NCBI GenBank assembly: GCA_020047835.1
Contig: JAIFNJ010000181.1
Span: 1 to 11,648, forward strand
Origin: Bacteroidota bacterium
Lineage (GTDB): Bacteria; Bacteroidota; Bacteroidia; Bacteroidales; SZUA-534
Reading direction: 5' to 3'
Length of the DNA stretch: 11,648 bases
Part shown: positions 1 through 6,928 of the stretch, in pieces
How positions within the stretch are numbered: position 1 is the stretch's first letter
Layout: the number at the start of each line of letters is the position of its first letter
Position numbers and translations under genes: made by a program
Notes under the pieces: model-generated
The model's database searches: none
The model's input: the letters and a program-made list of their open reading frames with translations, nothing else
Told to the model about the DNA's origin: nothing

Positions 1-1
1 C

Positions 2-247
2 GATGCCACTGCCGGGAACCTGAATCTTGTTTGGGCAAATCCATTATATCTTGTTTATGTTTTTTGTATAAACTCAAAAAAAGGCCTATGTTATGCCTGG
101 GGTTCCCGCATATTCGTAGTTCTAAATACATTGGTATTGCTGGGGTGGTTTATCATTCCTCAAGAATACAACGTAGTATTTATTCCTATTATTGCCACCT
201 TGATTTTACGAAGCGGGGTTCATGTAATGCGGAGTTTTTCGCGATAA
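2..247 (+). CDS. C-terminal fragment of a DUF4105 / Lnb-like membrane protein (5' end outside window)
   Basis: An open frame enters from the left edge and ends at TAA 245-247, giving 81 residues. It opens with the motif NLNLVWANPLYL, which resembles the NLLWANPLHL block near the C-terminus of DUF4105 (Lnb N-terminal-like) proteins common in Bacteroidota. After it come two hydrophobic stretches (about residues 37-53 and 59-78) that look like membrane helices, then a short basic end (MRSFSR). DUF4105 proteins are membrane proteins with a periplasmic cysteine-peptidase-like domain; some relatives act on lipoproteins, but the role in Bacteroidota is not established. The catalytic part would lie upstream, outside the window. 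It converges on the solute-binding gene, with 94 nt between the stops and no clear terminator. The family call rests on one motif plus topology. Confidence 0.6.
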   Translation, partial: DATAGNLNLVWANPLYLVYVFCINSKKGLCYAWGSRIFVVLNTLVLLGWFIIPQEYNVVFIPIIATLILRSGVHVMRSFSR

Positions 248-341
248 AATGAGTGGAACGTGCTTTTCGCAAATAGGGAAAATGAAGTGCTTTCCTGATG
301 CTTTCAATTCGTTAAATTAAGCAAAGCCAAAACCTCAAAAA

Positions 342-1739
342 TTACCGTCTAATAGATTGCCGGATCAACCGCATGGCTTCATCAGCAGTCATTTTTCCCA
401 ATAATACATCCCTATAATGGGTACTTAGGTTATCGCTATTCCCAATCATGTATTGACTTACCACTTCAGTAAAACGGTATGTGTTTTTACCATAATGGTT
501 TTGAATGTAATACGAAAACTCTTCAAATTGATCGGACCCAAACGAGACATCGGTGAGTTTACCTTTTATGCCGGTTGGGCATTTGGTATATTGAACCCAC
601 ATTTCAGCAATATCGGGAGTATTCATGGCCAATAAGAAATCGACGGCTTTATCTTTATTCGGTGAATTTTTTAATACAGCCCACATAATTTGGTAGGCTC
701 CCGGATAAATGTCAACACTCTGGAACGTGGGAAATTCATTAGGAATGCAATTTTTGGTTTTTTGTGGATTTTCTCCTTCCCATATATTATACATCCAAGC
801 ACCATTGCTATAGAATAAGCATTTTTCATTCAGCAAATCAAATCTTGAATCGCTCCAGTTTACGTTTGATAGATTCGGATCACAGGGATTGTAAACAGAT
901 ATTTCTTCTAATAATTTTAATGTTTTATGCCACGCCAATAGTTTTTTTTCAGTTATTTGAGAAGTCAATAATTCCTTTGGATCGTTTAATTCCGATACAT
1001 AAAACTGATAAGCCATGGCAAAAGCCGTTCTCCAATCAGAGGCATCGTGAATGGGCACGATATAATCTCCGGGGTTATTTTTGTTATGCGCAGCTGCTGC
1101 TTTTATGTAGGTTACTAAATCATTGGCTGTCATACCATACTGTTTTATGGTGACACCTATTTTTTTGGCTACCTCGGAGTTGCTCCAAAGAGCCCAGTAT
1201 TGACCCTCAATAAATGGCCCGGGAATAATACCACCCCATCGGTTTTTTATTTCCTCGGACAATAGCTGGGGTAATGTGTTTTTTTTGAATTCAGGAATGG
1301 ATGAAAAATCTACCAGATACTTTTTGGCCCATTCTGGGTCATTGCTAAAAGTAGCCACCTCTTCAAATTGGTCGTTTATTCTTATAATATCCCATTCCGG
1401 ATTGGGTTCTACCATGATTTTGGAGATGAACCGCTGGTTGCTAAAAATATCACTCCTATCAAAGTAAATTTCCTCCGGAAATTTAAGTACTACTGTAACA
1501 TCTTGATTTTCGAATTCATATTTTCGTGAAAAATCGCGCACCAGTTTTTCTCTTTTTCCCTCGTTTAACCATTGCCCAATAAACCTTACCTGAGATGTGG
1601 ATTCTTTTATTTTTAAATCAGTAATTTTTGTTTCCGTGGTTTCATTGGTACTGCAACTACTGGTTAAAAGCGCACAGAAACAGCCTATTAAAATAAACCC
1701 CACCCCATTATATAAAAACGAATTTCTTTTGTACAACAT
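342..1739 (-). CDS. Sugar-type extracellular solute-binding lipoprotein
   Basis: Predicted 465-residue periplasmic or membrane-anchored binding protein of the ABC-type family 1 (carbohydrate-binding) class. A basic start and hydrophobic stretch end at LLTSSC, giving a likely lipidated Cys29 (Thr at -3 is less canonical). The mature part opens with a beta strand and helix typical of these proteins (VRFIGQWLNEGKREKLVRDF), has an aromatic-rich centre (YWALWSN, GAWMYNIWEG) suited to sugar stacking, and ends with the family-like segment LLGKMTADEAMRLI. I chose ATG 1739, 10 nt after the stop of the sensor gene. A TTG at 1760 would add seven residues and overlap that gene by 11 nt. Either way the spacing indicates co-transcription and probable translational coupling. 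No permease or ATPase gene accompanies it in the window, so a role in sensing rather than import is inferred. The ligand is unknown. Confidence 0.8.
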   Translation of the reverse strand: MLYKRNSFLYNGVGFILIGCFCALLTSSCSTNETTETKITDLKIKESTSQVRFIGQWLNEGKREKLVRDFSRKYEFENQDVTVVLKFPEEIYFDRSDIFSNQRFISKIMVEPNPEWDIIRINDQFEEVATFSNDPEWAKKYLVDFSSIPEFKKNTLPQLLSEEIKNRWGGIIPGPFIEGQYWALWSNSEVAKKIGVTIKQYGMTANDLVTYIKAAAAHNKNNPGDYIVPIHDASDWRTAFAMAYQFYVSELNDPKELLTSQITEKKLLAWHKTLKLLEEISVYNPCDPNLSNVNWSDSRFDLLNEKCLFYSNGAWMYNIWEGENPQKTKNCIPNEFPTFQSVDIYPGAYQIMWAVLKNSPNKDKAVDFLLAMNTPDIAEMWVQYTKCPTGIKGKLTDVSFGSDQFEEFSYYIQNHYGKNTYRFTEVVSQYMIGNSDNLSTHYRDVLLGKMTADEAMRLIRQSIRR

Positions 1740-1749
1740 AACACATAAT

Positions 1750-3615
1750 TTATTTAACAACCATTCCGATGCTCATAACTTTATCAATACTTCCGGAGCT
1801 GTTTTTCATTGGAACGTGCGATTGCATAAAGCGGTATGTGGTTCCCTCTTTTGAAAGTTCTATAGTAATCTTCTGATTCCGCCCGCTATCTACTTTCTGA
1901 CAAAATTCATGATACGCTGCTTCGCTTACGAATCCTGATTTAAGAATGTCTTTAATGTTCATATTATTCTTATCAAAGATTTTTTCCGCAAATGTTTCTA
2001 TGAATTGGTTGTTGGCTTCCAGTATTGTTCCTTGAAGTTCATAAATTGCGACACAATTCTCCTCTTTTACGGCTCTCCATAAGCTATTCATCTCCTCTTC
2101 TTTTCGGGCCGCTTCCTCTTTTATAGCGGTCATTTCTTCAAGGTTTTGGCGTACTTCCTCTTCTTGTGCCATCAGCTCTTCGCGTTGCTTTTGTGACTCA
2201 CTCAACAGGCGGCCGGTCCGTTCATTCACTTTTACATTAATCAACGTAGAAGCAAGGCTTACTGCAAGTTTTTCAACAAATTGTATCTGATAAGTTTCAA
2301 ACTGAATGAATGATATCAATTCAATTACTCCTACTACCTCTTTGTCGGCTATTAAAGGAACCAGCAATACACAATTTGGGTTTGCTTCGCCTAAGCCGGA
2401 AGTTATTTTTACATAATCCTGTGGAACCTCAATCATATAAATGGTTGCCTTTTCGTAGGCTGCCCTGCCCACTAAACTCTCTCCCAACCGGAATTTAGAA
2501 TCAACGGTCTTTTTTCGCTCATAAGCCATGGCGGCCGATGCTTCAAAGTAAATATCGTCAGGGTCGGAATCATTAATAACAAAAAGAGCCCCCTGGTTGG
2601 CATCCATATAATGAATCAATTCTATAATGAATGCATACGATAGCTTTTCAATGTTGTCGTTATCTTGCCTCAAAATATCGGCAAAATTGGCCAGACCTTT
2701 GGTTACCCAGTTTTGAATGTCCGTTTCCTTTTGTCTTTCTAGTTCTAATTGTTGGGCATGTTTTAAATTATCGCGCATATTAAGCAACGATTTTCCCACC
2801 AAATCCTCATTACTAAGAGCTTCATAATCGGCATCAAAATTCCCTTTGGCTATTTCGTCAGCAAAAATAACCCGGCCTTCGGTTCCTTTTATCAGTTCAT
2901 TAATTGATTTTTTTATAACCCCAATCTCGTCGTTTTCTTCCACACTAAGAATATCAACCGGTTTACCTTTAGCCACGGCTGCAATGCGGCCCACAATATC
3001 CTCAATTTTAACTGCAAACCATCGGTTGAACATGAGTATAATTACCACGGAGGTTAAAATGATACACAGGAGGGAGCCAATAACAAACATCCATGCAATG
3101 GAGCGCTTTTCATCAACAATGCGTTCCATGTGCGCCTTAATAAAAAGGTATCCTAAAAACTTCCCATCATCGAGTCTCAGCGGTTCAATGGCATATAAAA
3201 AGGTTTTGCCATCTTCCTCTTTTTCAATAAATGTGTTTTCTTTAGTCTCCTTTGTCAATTCATCAAATGAATTTAAAAAAGTAATTTCAGCAATGGTTTT
3301 ATCCTGATATTGCTGATCCATGGAATAATAAACTTTTCCATTGGCTCCTATAATCATGCAATTATCAATTACTTCGTCCAACAAGCTTTCCATGGTTTTT
3401 TTATCCTGGACGGTTTGGTACCGAAGCATTCCTTTAGCCATTAGATACCCCGGGGTTGAAAATTTTTGGCTTATACCGGCATCAATTTGATTGGTGAACC
3501 GGTTAATATAAAAAACCCCAAGACCCACAAAAGCAATGACCTGAGTCACAAGTATCATTAACCCAATTTTGTAGGATAGTTTCCGCACCCTTTTATTGTC
3601 CGATTCTTGTACCAT
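1750..3615 (-). CDS. Membrane sensor: periplasmic domain, HAMP, GAF, coiled coil, PAS; no output domain
   Basis: A 621-residue sensor in the inner membrane. In order: membrane helix about 17-37; periplasmic region about 38-172, probably Cache-like (it has IIGANGKVYYSMD, typical of such folds); membrane helix about 173-196; HAMP about 197-247 with the NDEIG motif; a second HAMP-like segment about 248-283; GAF about 322-462; a Glu/Gln-rich coiled coil about 467-515; and a PAS domain filling the rest. There is no histidine kinase, GGDEF, EAL, phosphatase, DNA-binding or chemoreceptor hairpin domain, so it must signal through a partner or act as a scaffold. I prefer ATG 3615; a TTG at 3624 would add three residues. 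It is the first gene of an operon with the solute-binding lipoprotein, which is a plausible ligand carrier for its periplasmic domain. The domain order is well supported; the signalling output is unknown. Confidence 0.8.
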   Translation of the reverse strand: MVQESDNKRVRKLSYKIGLMILVTQVIAFVGLGVFYINRFTNQIDAGISQKFSTPGYLMAKGMLRYQTVQDKKTMESLLDEVIDNCMIIGANGKVYYSMDQQYQDKTIAEITFLNSFDELTKETKENTFIEKEEDGKTFLYAIEPLRLDDGKFLGYLFIKAHMERIVDEKRSIAWMFVIGSLLCIILTSVVIILMFNRWFAVKIEDIVGRIAAVAKGKPVDILSVEENDEIGVIKKSINELIKGTEGRVIFADEIAKGNFDADYEALSNEDLVGKSLLNMRDNLKHAQQLELERQKETDIQNWVTKGLANFADILRQDNDNIEKLSYAFIIELIHYMDANQGALFVINDSDPDDIYFEASAAMAYERKKTVDSKFRLGESLVGRAAYEKATIYMIEVPQDYVKITSGLGEANPNCVLLVPLIADKEVVGVIELISFIQFETYQIQFVEKLAVSLASTLINVKVNERTGRLLSESQKQREELMAQEEEVRQNLEEMTAIKEEAARKEEEMNSLWRAVKEENCVAIYELQGTILEANNQFIETFAEKIFDKNNMNIKDILKSGFVSEAAYHEFCQKVDSGRNQKITIELSKEGTTYRFMQSHVPMKNSSGSIDKVMSIGMVVK

Positions 3616-3693
3616 AAAACACAATATTTATCAAAATAAAATAGATTCCCTTTGCACGTAGTAGAATTTTAAAATTACAAAACCATAAAACAA

Positions 3694-3710
3694 TTGCAAA
3701 CTTTTTGCAA
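3694..3710. repeat. Perfect 7-bp inverted repeat (TTGCAAA-ctt-TTTGCAA) in a divergent control region
   Basis: The two 7-nt arms are exact reverse complements separated by CTT. A second, wider pairing of AATTG (3692-3696) with CAATT (3711-3715) overlaps it. It lies 79 nt upstream of the sensor start on the minus strand and just upstream of the candidate -33 element of the divergent lipoprotein gene. This is a reasonable position for a regulator-binding site controlling one or both sides, but no regulator is encoded nearby and the local AT-richness makes short repeats common. Confidence 0.4.
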
Positions 3711-3718
3711 CAATTAAA

Positions 3719-3748
3719 TTGGAGATTCTACAAAAGGTTTATATTTTG
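3719..3748 (+). promoter_or_regulatory. Candidate Bacteroidota-type promoter for the orphan lipoprotein gene
   Basis: TTG at 3719-3721 is followed after 18 nt by TATATTTTG at 3740-3748, which resembles the TAnnTTTG -7 element with one extra T. Transcription would start near 3755, leaving a leader of roughly 28 nt before the TTG start codon at 3783. This is a motif match only. Confidence 0.4.
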
Positions 3749-3782
3749 TCCTAAAATCATTATTTAACGGATAAAGCTATTT

Positions 3783-4388
3783 TTGAAAACAACAATTTTT
3801 TTAAAACCCCGCTTATTGCTATTTGGTTTGCTTTTAGTTTTATTGGCATGCAATCGGGTTATCAAGCCAGAAATAGTAACAATGGAATTTAAAAACAATG
3901 GGTGTACGGTGCATCGGTTTATTTCCATTTCCCCATTCCTTCCCGTTGTTGGGGCAGATAGTCTGCAATGGCTGCAAATGGAATATGATTCGTTGTACCA
4001 AGCTAAACTTTCGGAACTAAATCTTCAGGTTGCAGAACAAAACAAAAACCTTGCTGTGGCACGGATGGAATTCGATACCATGGCCAATTCAACCATGAAA
4101 CGGGTTTACAAGCCTATTTTAGATGGAATGGAATTGCGATTTATTCAGCTAAAACAAATTCAAGAAACCTACCTGAACCATGCGGAGCAAACCCAGTTCG
4201 GTATTATTGCCGGTAGAATTAATTATTACCGCTTGAACCAAACCAAACTTCTGGGATACTGGGTACAAGCTAATTTTACCGGGGTACAGGGAAATTTGCC
4301 TGTTGCCATCTTTCAAAATTATTACATTTTTGATCCTTCGAAAAAGAATATACAAAAGACAAATAGGAAGGTTTCAATTAGCCGGTAA
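3783..4388 (+). CDS. Hypothetical lipoprotein, family not recognised
   Basis: A 201-residue protein with a textbook lipoprotein signal: basic start (KPR), leucine-rich core and lipobox LLAC, with predicted lipidated Cys23. The start is TTG at 3783. It is the only usual start codon between an upstream in-frame stop (3765-3767) and the signal peptide, and it gives a well-proportioned signal. After a short beta-like segment, residues about 58-100 are rich in Leu, Glu and Gln and probably helical or coiled coil. The C-terminal part is rich in Tyr, Phe and Asn and ends basic (KTNRKVSISR). No enzyme motif is visible. It is transcribed away from the sensor/solute-binding operon and converges on the aminopeptidase gene. 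Membrane anchoring is well supported; function is unknown. Confidence 0.72.
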   Translation: MKTTIFLKPRLLLFGLLLVLLACNRVIKPEIVTMEFKNNGCTVHRFISISPFLPVVGADSLQWLQMEYDSLYQAKLSELNLQVAEQNKNLAVARMEFDTMANSTMKRVYKPILDGMELRFIQLKQIQETYLNHAEQTQFGIIAGRINYYRLNQTKLLGYWVQANFTGVQGNLPVAIFQNYYIFDPSKKNIQKTNRKVSISR

Positions 4389-4407
4389 TTTATAAACTAA
4401 TTGCAAG

Positions 4408-4434
4408 AAAAAACGTCGGAGATTTAATCCGACG
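4408..4434 (-). terminator. Intrinsic terminator of the aminopeptidase gene
   Basis: A perfect 7-bp stem, CGTCGGA (4414-4420) with TCCGACG (4428-4434), has a 7-nt loop. Read on the minus strand it is followed directly by six T (complement of 4408-4413). It sits 28 nt past the stop of the aminopeptidase gene. On the plus strand it is followed only by a weak CTTTAT, so it may also partly stop transcription from the convergent lipoprotein gene. Confidence 0.85.
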
Positions 4435-4462
4435 CTTTATATCTAAAGAATTCTTAATCGAA

Positions 4463-5851
4463 TTATTTCCCAACGGTAGCCTCAATTTCTTCCACGGTAA
4501 TAGGAATGCGTTTGCCCAGCAACCGACAACCGGAATCGGTAATTAGCAAATCATCCTCAAGCCGGATTCCGCCAAAATCACGGTATTGGTTCACCTTTTC
4601 AAAGTTGATGAAATCGTGGTTTATTTTTTCGTGGTGCCATTTATCAATCAGGGCAGGAATGAAATAAATACCGGGTTCGTTGGTAATAACAAATCCAGTC
4701 TCCAGCTTACGCCCTAGGCGCAAGTAGGCGGCACCAAACTGGTCGATAGGCCGGGTAACTTCATCGTAACCCACATAAATCTGACCCAAATCTTCCATAT
4801 CGTGAACATCCAATCCCATCATGTGCCCTAAGCCATGTGGGAAAAACAGCGCGTGAGCCCCAGCTTTTACCGCAGCATCCACATCGCCTTTCATCAATCC
4901 AATATCTTTCAAACCTTGAGCAATTACTTTGGCTGTAGCCAAATGAACCGACTGATAGGTTATTCCGGGTTTAGCAGCTGATGTGGCATAATTATTGGCA
5001 TTCAAAACCACTTGGTAAATTTCTTTTTGTTTTTGGGTGAATTTTCCATTCACCGGCACGGTCCGGGTAAAATCAGAGGCATAACCCATGGCGGTTTCAG
5101 CTCCTGCATCGGTAATCATTATCCGGCCGGTTTGTAAAATTCCGCTGTGGTAATGGTTGTGCAATGTTTGGCCATCTTGAGAAAGAATAACCGGAAATGC
5201 AATTCGGGCACCGTGTTTAAACGGAATGCTTTCAACGGTTCCGGCAATGCGTTGTTCTGTTTCACCGGCTACAGCCATTTTCATGGATGCCAGGTGCATT
5301 TCGTATCCAATGGCGCAAGCTTTTTCAATTTCATCAATTTCAAACGCATCTTTTATTGAGCGCAATTTTATAATGGCTTTTACCAGTTCCAGTGACCGTT
5401 TCTCATTAAGTTGCGAGGTATGAATTCCCAAAAGTTCGGAAAGTAAAATCTTGTTTTCAGCTCGGTAAGGAGGTAAAAAATGAACGGTTCTCCCTTTTGA
5501 TACTGCTGATTTCAGCGCATCGGTCAGCATTTTAAATGGCGCTGAATTTCCAACACCTACTTGGGTAGCTTTATCTTTAAGCAACGGTTGCACTCCCATC
5601 CAAATAATGTCTTCAATTTCCACATCGTTGCCAAAAAGTGTTTCTTCACCGGTTTCAAAATCAATCACAGCAGCCAACCCGGGATGATTAATTCCAAAAA
5701 AATAGAGAAAGGAACTGTCCTGACGAAAATGGTAGGTATTATCGGTATAATTCATGGGAGATTCCACGTTACCAAGGAATAATCCAACTCCTTTGGTGAC
5801 CAGTTTTTTTAAATCGGCCCGGCGGCGGATATATACTTCTTTTTGAAACAT
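4463..5851 (-). CDS. pepP: Xaa-Pro aminopeptidase (aminopeptidase P, M24B)
   Basis: A 462-residue cytoplasmic metallopeptidase that removes an N-terminal residue preceding proline, used in peptide turnover. The N-terminal non-catalytic domain (about 1-165) has the family signature FLYFFGINHPG. The C-terminal pita-bread domain carries the full dinuclear metal set: Asp248 (MITDAGAE), Asp260 (SDFTR), His343 (HGLGHMMGLDVHD), Glu392 (NEPGIY) and Glu432 (RLEDD), plus the conserved His339 and His350. Length is close to the E. coli enzyme, and nothing essential is missing. No signal peptide is visible. It starts at ATG 5851 and is a single-gene unit with its own candidate promoter and a strong terminator. 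It is divergent from the alpha/beta hydrolase gene. Prolidase is the main alternative within M24, but the N-terminal domain favours aminopeptidase P. Confidence 0.95.
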   Translation of the reverse strand: MFQKEVYIRRRADLKKLVTKGVGLFLGNVESPMNYTDNTYHFRQDSSFLYFFGINHPGLAAVIDFETGEETLFGNDVEIEDIIWMGVQPLLKDKATQVGVGNSAPFKMLTDALKSAVSKGRTVHFLPPYRAENKILLSELLGIHTSQLNEKRSLELVKAIIKLRSIKDAFEIDEIEKACAIGYEMHLASMKMAVAGETEQRIAGTVESIPFKHGARIAFPVILSQDGQTLHNHYHSGILQTGRIMITDAGAETAMGYASDFTRTVPVNGKFTQKQKEIYQVVLNANNYATSAAKPGITYQSVHLATAKVIAQGLKDIGLMKGDVDAAVKAGAHALFFPHGLGHMMGLDVHDMEDLGQIYVGYDEVTRPIDQFGAAYLRLGRKLETGFVITNEPGIYFIPALIDKWHHEKINHDFINFEKVNQYRDFGGIRLEDDLLITDSGCRLLGKRIPITVEEIEATVGK

Positions 5852-5879
5852 AGCTTTAAATTTAAAATTTTAGATGGGA

Positions 5880-5910
5880 GAAAATTACCATTCCTTTTTG
5901 TTTTTAGCAA
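5880..5910 (-). promoter_or_regulatory. Candidate promoter of the aminopeptidase gene
   Basis: Read on the minus strand, TTG (complement of 5908-5910) is followed after 20 nt by TAATTTTC (complement of 5880-5887), seven of eight matches to TAnnTTTG. A start near 5874 would leave a leader of about 23 nt before the ATG at 5851. Confidence 0.5.
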
Positions 5911-5920
5911 CTTTAAAAAG

Positions 5921-5955
5921 TAACTTATGTAGCATACTGTTAATTCATAAGTTAA
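5921..5955. repeat. 9-bp perfect inverted repeat, possible operator
   Basis: TAACTTATG (5921-5929) and CATAAGTTA (5947-5955) are exact reverse complements separated by 17 nt. The repeat begins 11 nt upstream of the candidate -33 element of the aminopeptidase promoter and lies in the 208-nt divergent gap before the alpha/beta hydrolase gene. An operator for a dimeric regulator is possible. A structured RNA is less likely because of the long loop and AT-rich stem. The rest of this gap is AT-rich with no other gene visible. Confidence 0.4.
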
Positions 5956-6059
5956 AAATTAGAATTTAGAGTTTTGAAACACGAAATATTTAATAATTAG
6001 ATGTATCAAGCTATTTTAACCATCCCTTTTAGTATTTTTAAGGATTCAAATTGGCAGGT

Positions 6060-6854
6060 ATGAATGAATTTATCTGGAACGGAAAAAAAATTTCTTACAC
6101 CGAACAAGGCAAGGGGTTCCCGGTGGTGCTACTTCACGGATACCTTGAAACAAAAGAGGTTTGGCATAGTTTTGCCCAACAGTTAGCAACCAATTACCGC
6201 ATAATTATTCCCGATATCCCGGGTCATGGACAAAGTGAGGTTTTTGCTGAAACCCATTCCATGGAATTGATGGCCCAAGCAGTTAATGCATTGCTCCAGG
6301 AGTTGCTTGTTGAAAAATGTGTACTGGTTGGCCATAGCATGGGTGGCTATGTAATGCTGGCTTTTGCCCAGTTGTTTCCTGATATGGTGAGCGGTTTGGT
6401 ACTTTTTCACAGTTCCGTTTATGCCGATACGGAGGAAAAAAAGAAATTAAGATTGCAGGAAATAGAACTGATTGAAAACGGTTCCTTGCATCAAATTATT
6501 GACAATCATCTACCTAAGACTTTTGCACCGGAAAATGTGGACCTATTTAAACCACTTTTGAATGAAATGAGCCATAGGGCACTTACCCATAATCCAAAAG
6601 GAGTATGTGCATTAATTCGTGGTATGATGAAACGCCCCGACCGGCAAGAACTGATTCGTCACTTTAAAGAGCCCCTGCTTTTTATTTTTGGAAAAAATGA
6701 CAATTTTATATCGGGAGAAGCCGCCGAAAAAATGGTGCTTTTAAATTCTCACATCCGGGTAAAATGGCTTAACAATTCGGGGCACATGGGTTTTATTGAA
6801 GAACCGGAAAAAGTGAATGCAGCATTAACTGGGTTTTTAGAAAAAATAAAATAA
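6060..6854 (+). CDS. Alpha/beta-fold hydrolase
   Basis: A 264-residue soluble hydrolase of the alpha/beta family with a complete triad. The oxyanion-hole motif LLHGYLE (HG at 26-27) is followed by the nucleophile elbow GHSMGGY with Ser93, acid Asp214 in FGKNDNFIS, and His242 in NSGHMGFIEEP. The strand motif IIIPDIPGHGQSE is also typical. The substrate cannot be read from the sequence; relatives include esterases, lactonases and MhpC/BioH-like hydrolases. No signal peptide is seen, so it is probably cytoplasmic. I chose ATG 6060; a TTG at 6051 would add only three residues (MAG). The gene is divergent from the aminopeptidase and lies 74 nt before the chemoreceptor gene, with no clear terminator between them, so read-through is possible. 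Confidence 0.9.
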   Translation: MNEFIWNGKKISYTEQGKGFPVVLLHGYLETKEVWHSFAQQLATNYRIIIPDIPGHGQSEVFAETHSMELMAQAVNALLQELLVEKCVLVGHSMGGYVMLAFAQLFPDMVSGLVLFHSSVYADTEEKKKLRLQEIELIENGSLHQIIDNHLPKTFAPENVDLFKPLLNEMSHRALTHNPKGVCALIRGMMKRPDRQELIRHFKEPLLFIFGKNDNFISGEAAEKMVLLNSHIRVKWLNNSGHMGFIEEPEKVNAALTGFLEKIK

Positions 6855-6928
6855 CTTTAAACATAATTTCATGGTTATTCGTTAATGGAATTGAGCCAAA
6901 ATTAGTAGTAAACTAATACTTTTATATT

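Noticed and set aside
31..252. Open frame of 73 codons on the plus strand at the left edge
   Set aside because: It overlaps the frame ending at 247, which has a recognisable membrane-protein C-terminus. The 73-codon product is Cys- and Arg-rich with no plausible fold.
248..341. Terminator between the two convergent stops (GGAAA/TTTCC pairing)
   Set aside because: Only a 5-bp AT-rich stem with no following T tract in either direction.
764..1153. 129-codon plus-strand frame inside the solute-binding gene
   Set aside because: It is antisense to a well-supported gene, and its composition is that of a shadow frame.
6901..6924. TACTTTTA near 6917 as a promoter for the chemoreceptor gene
   Set aside because: Transcription would start at or past the ATG at 6929, and the nearest TTG is 23 nt away, so the geometry does not fit.
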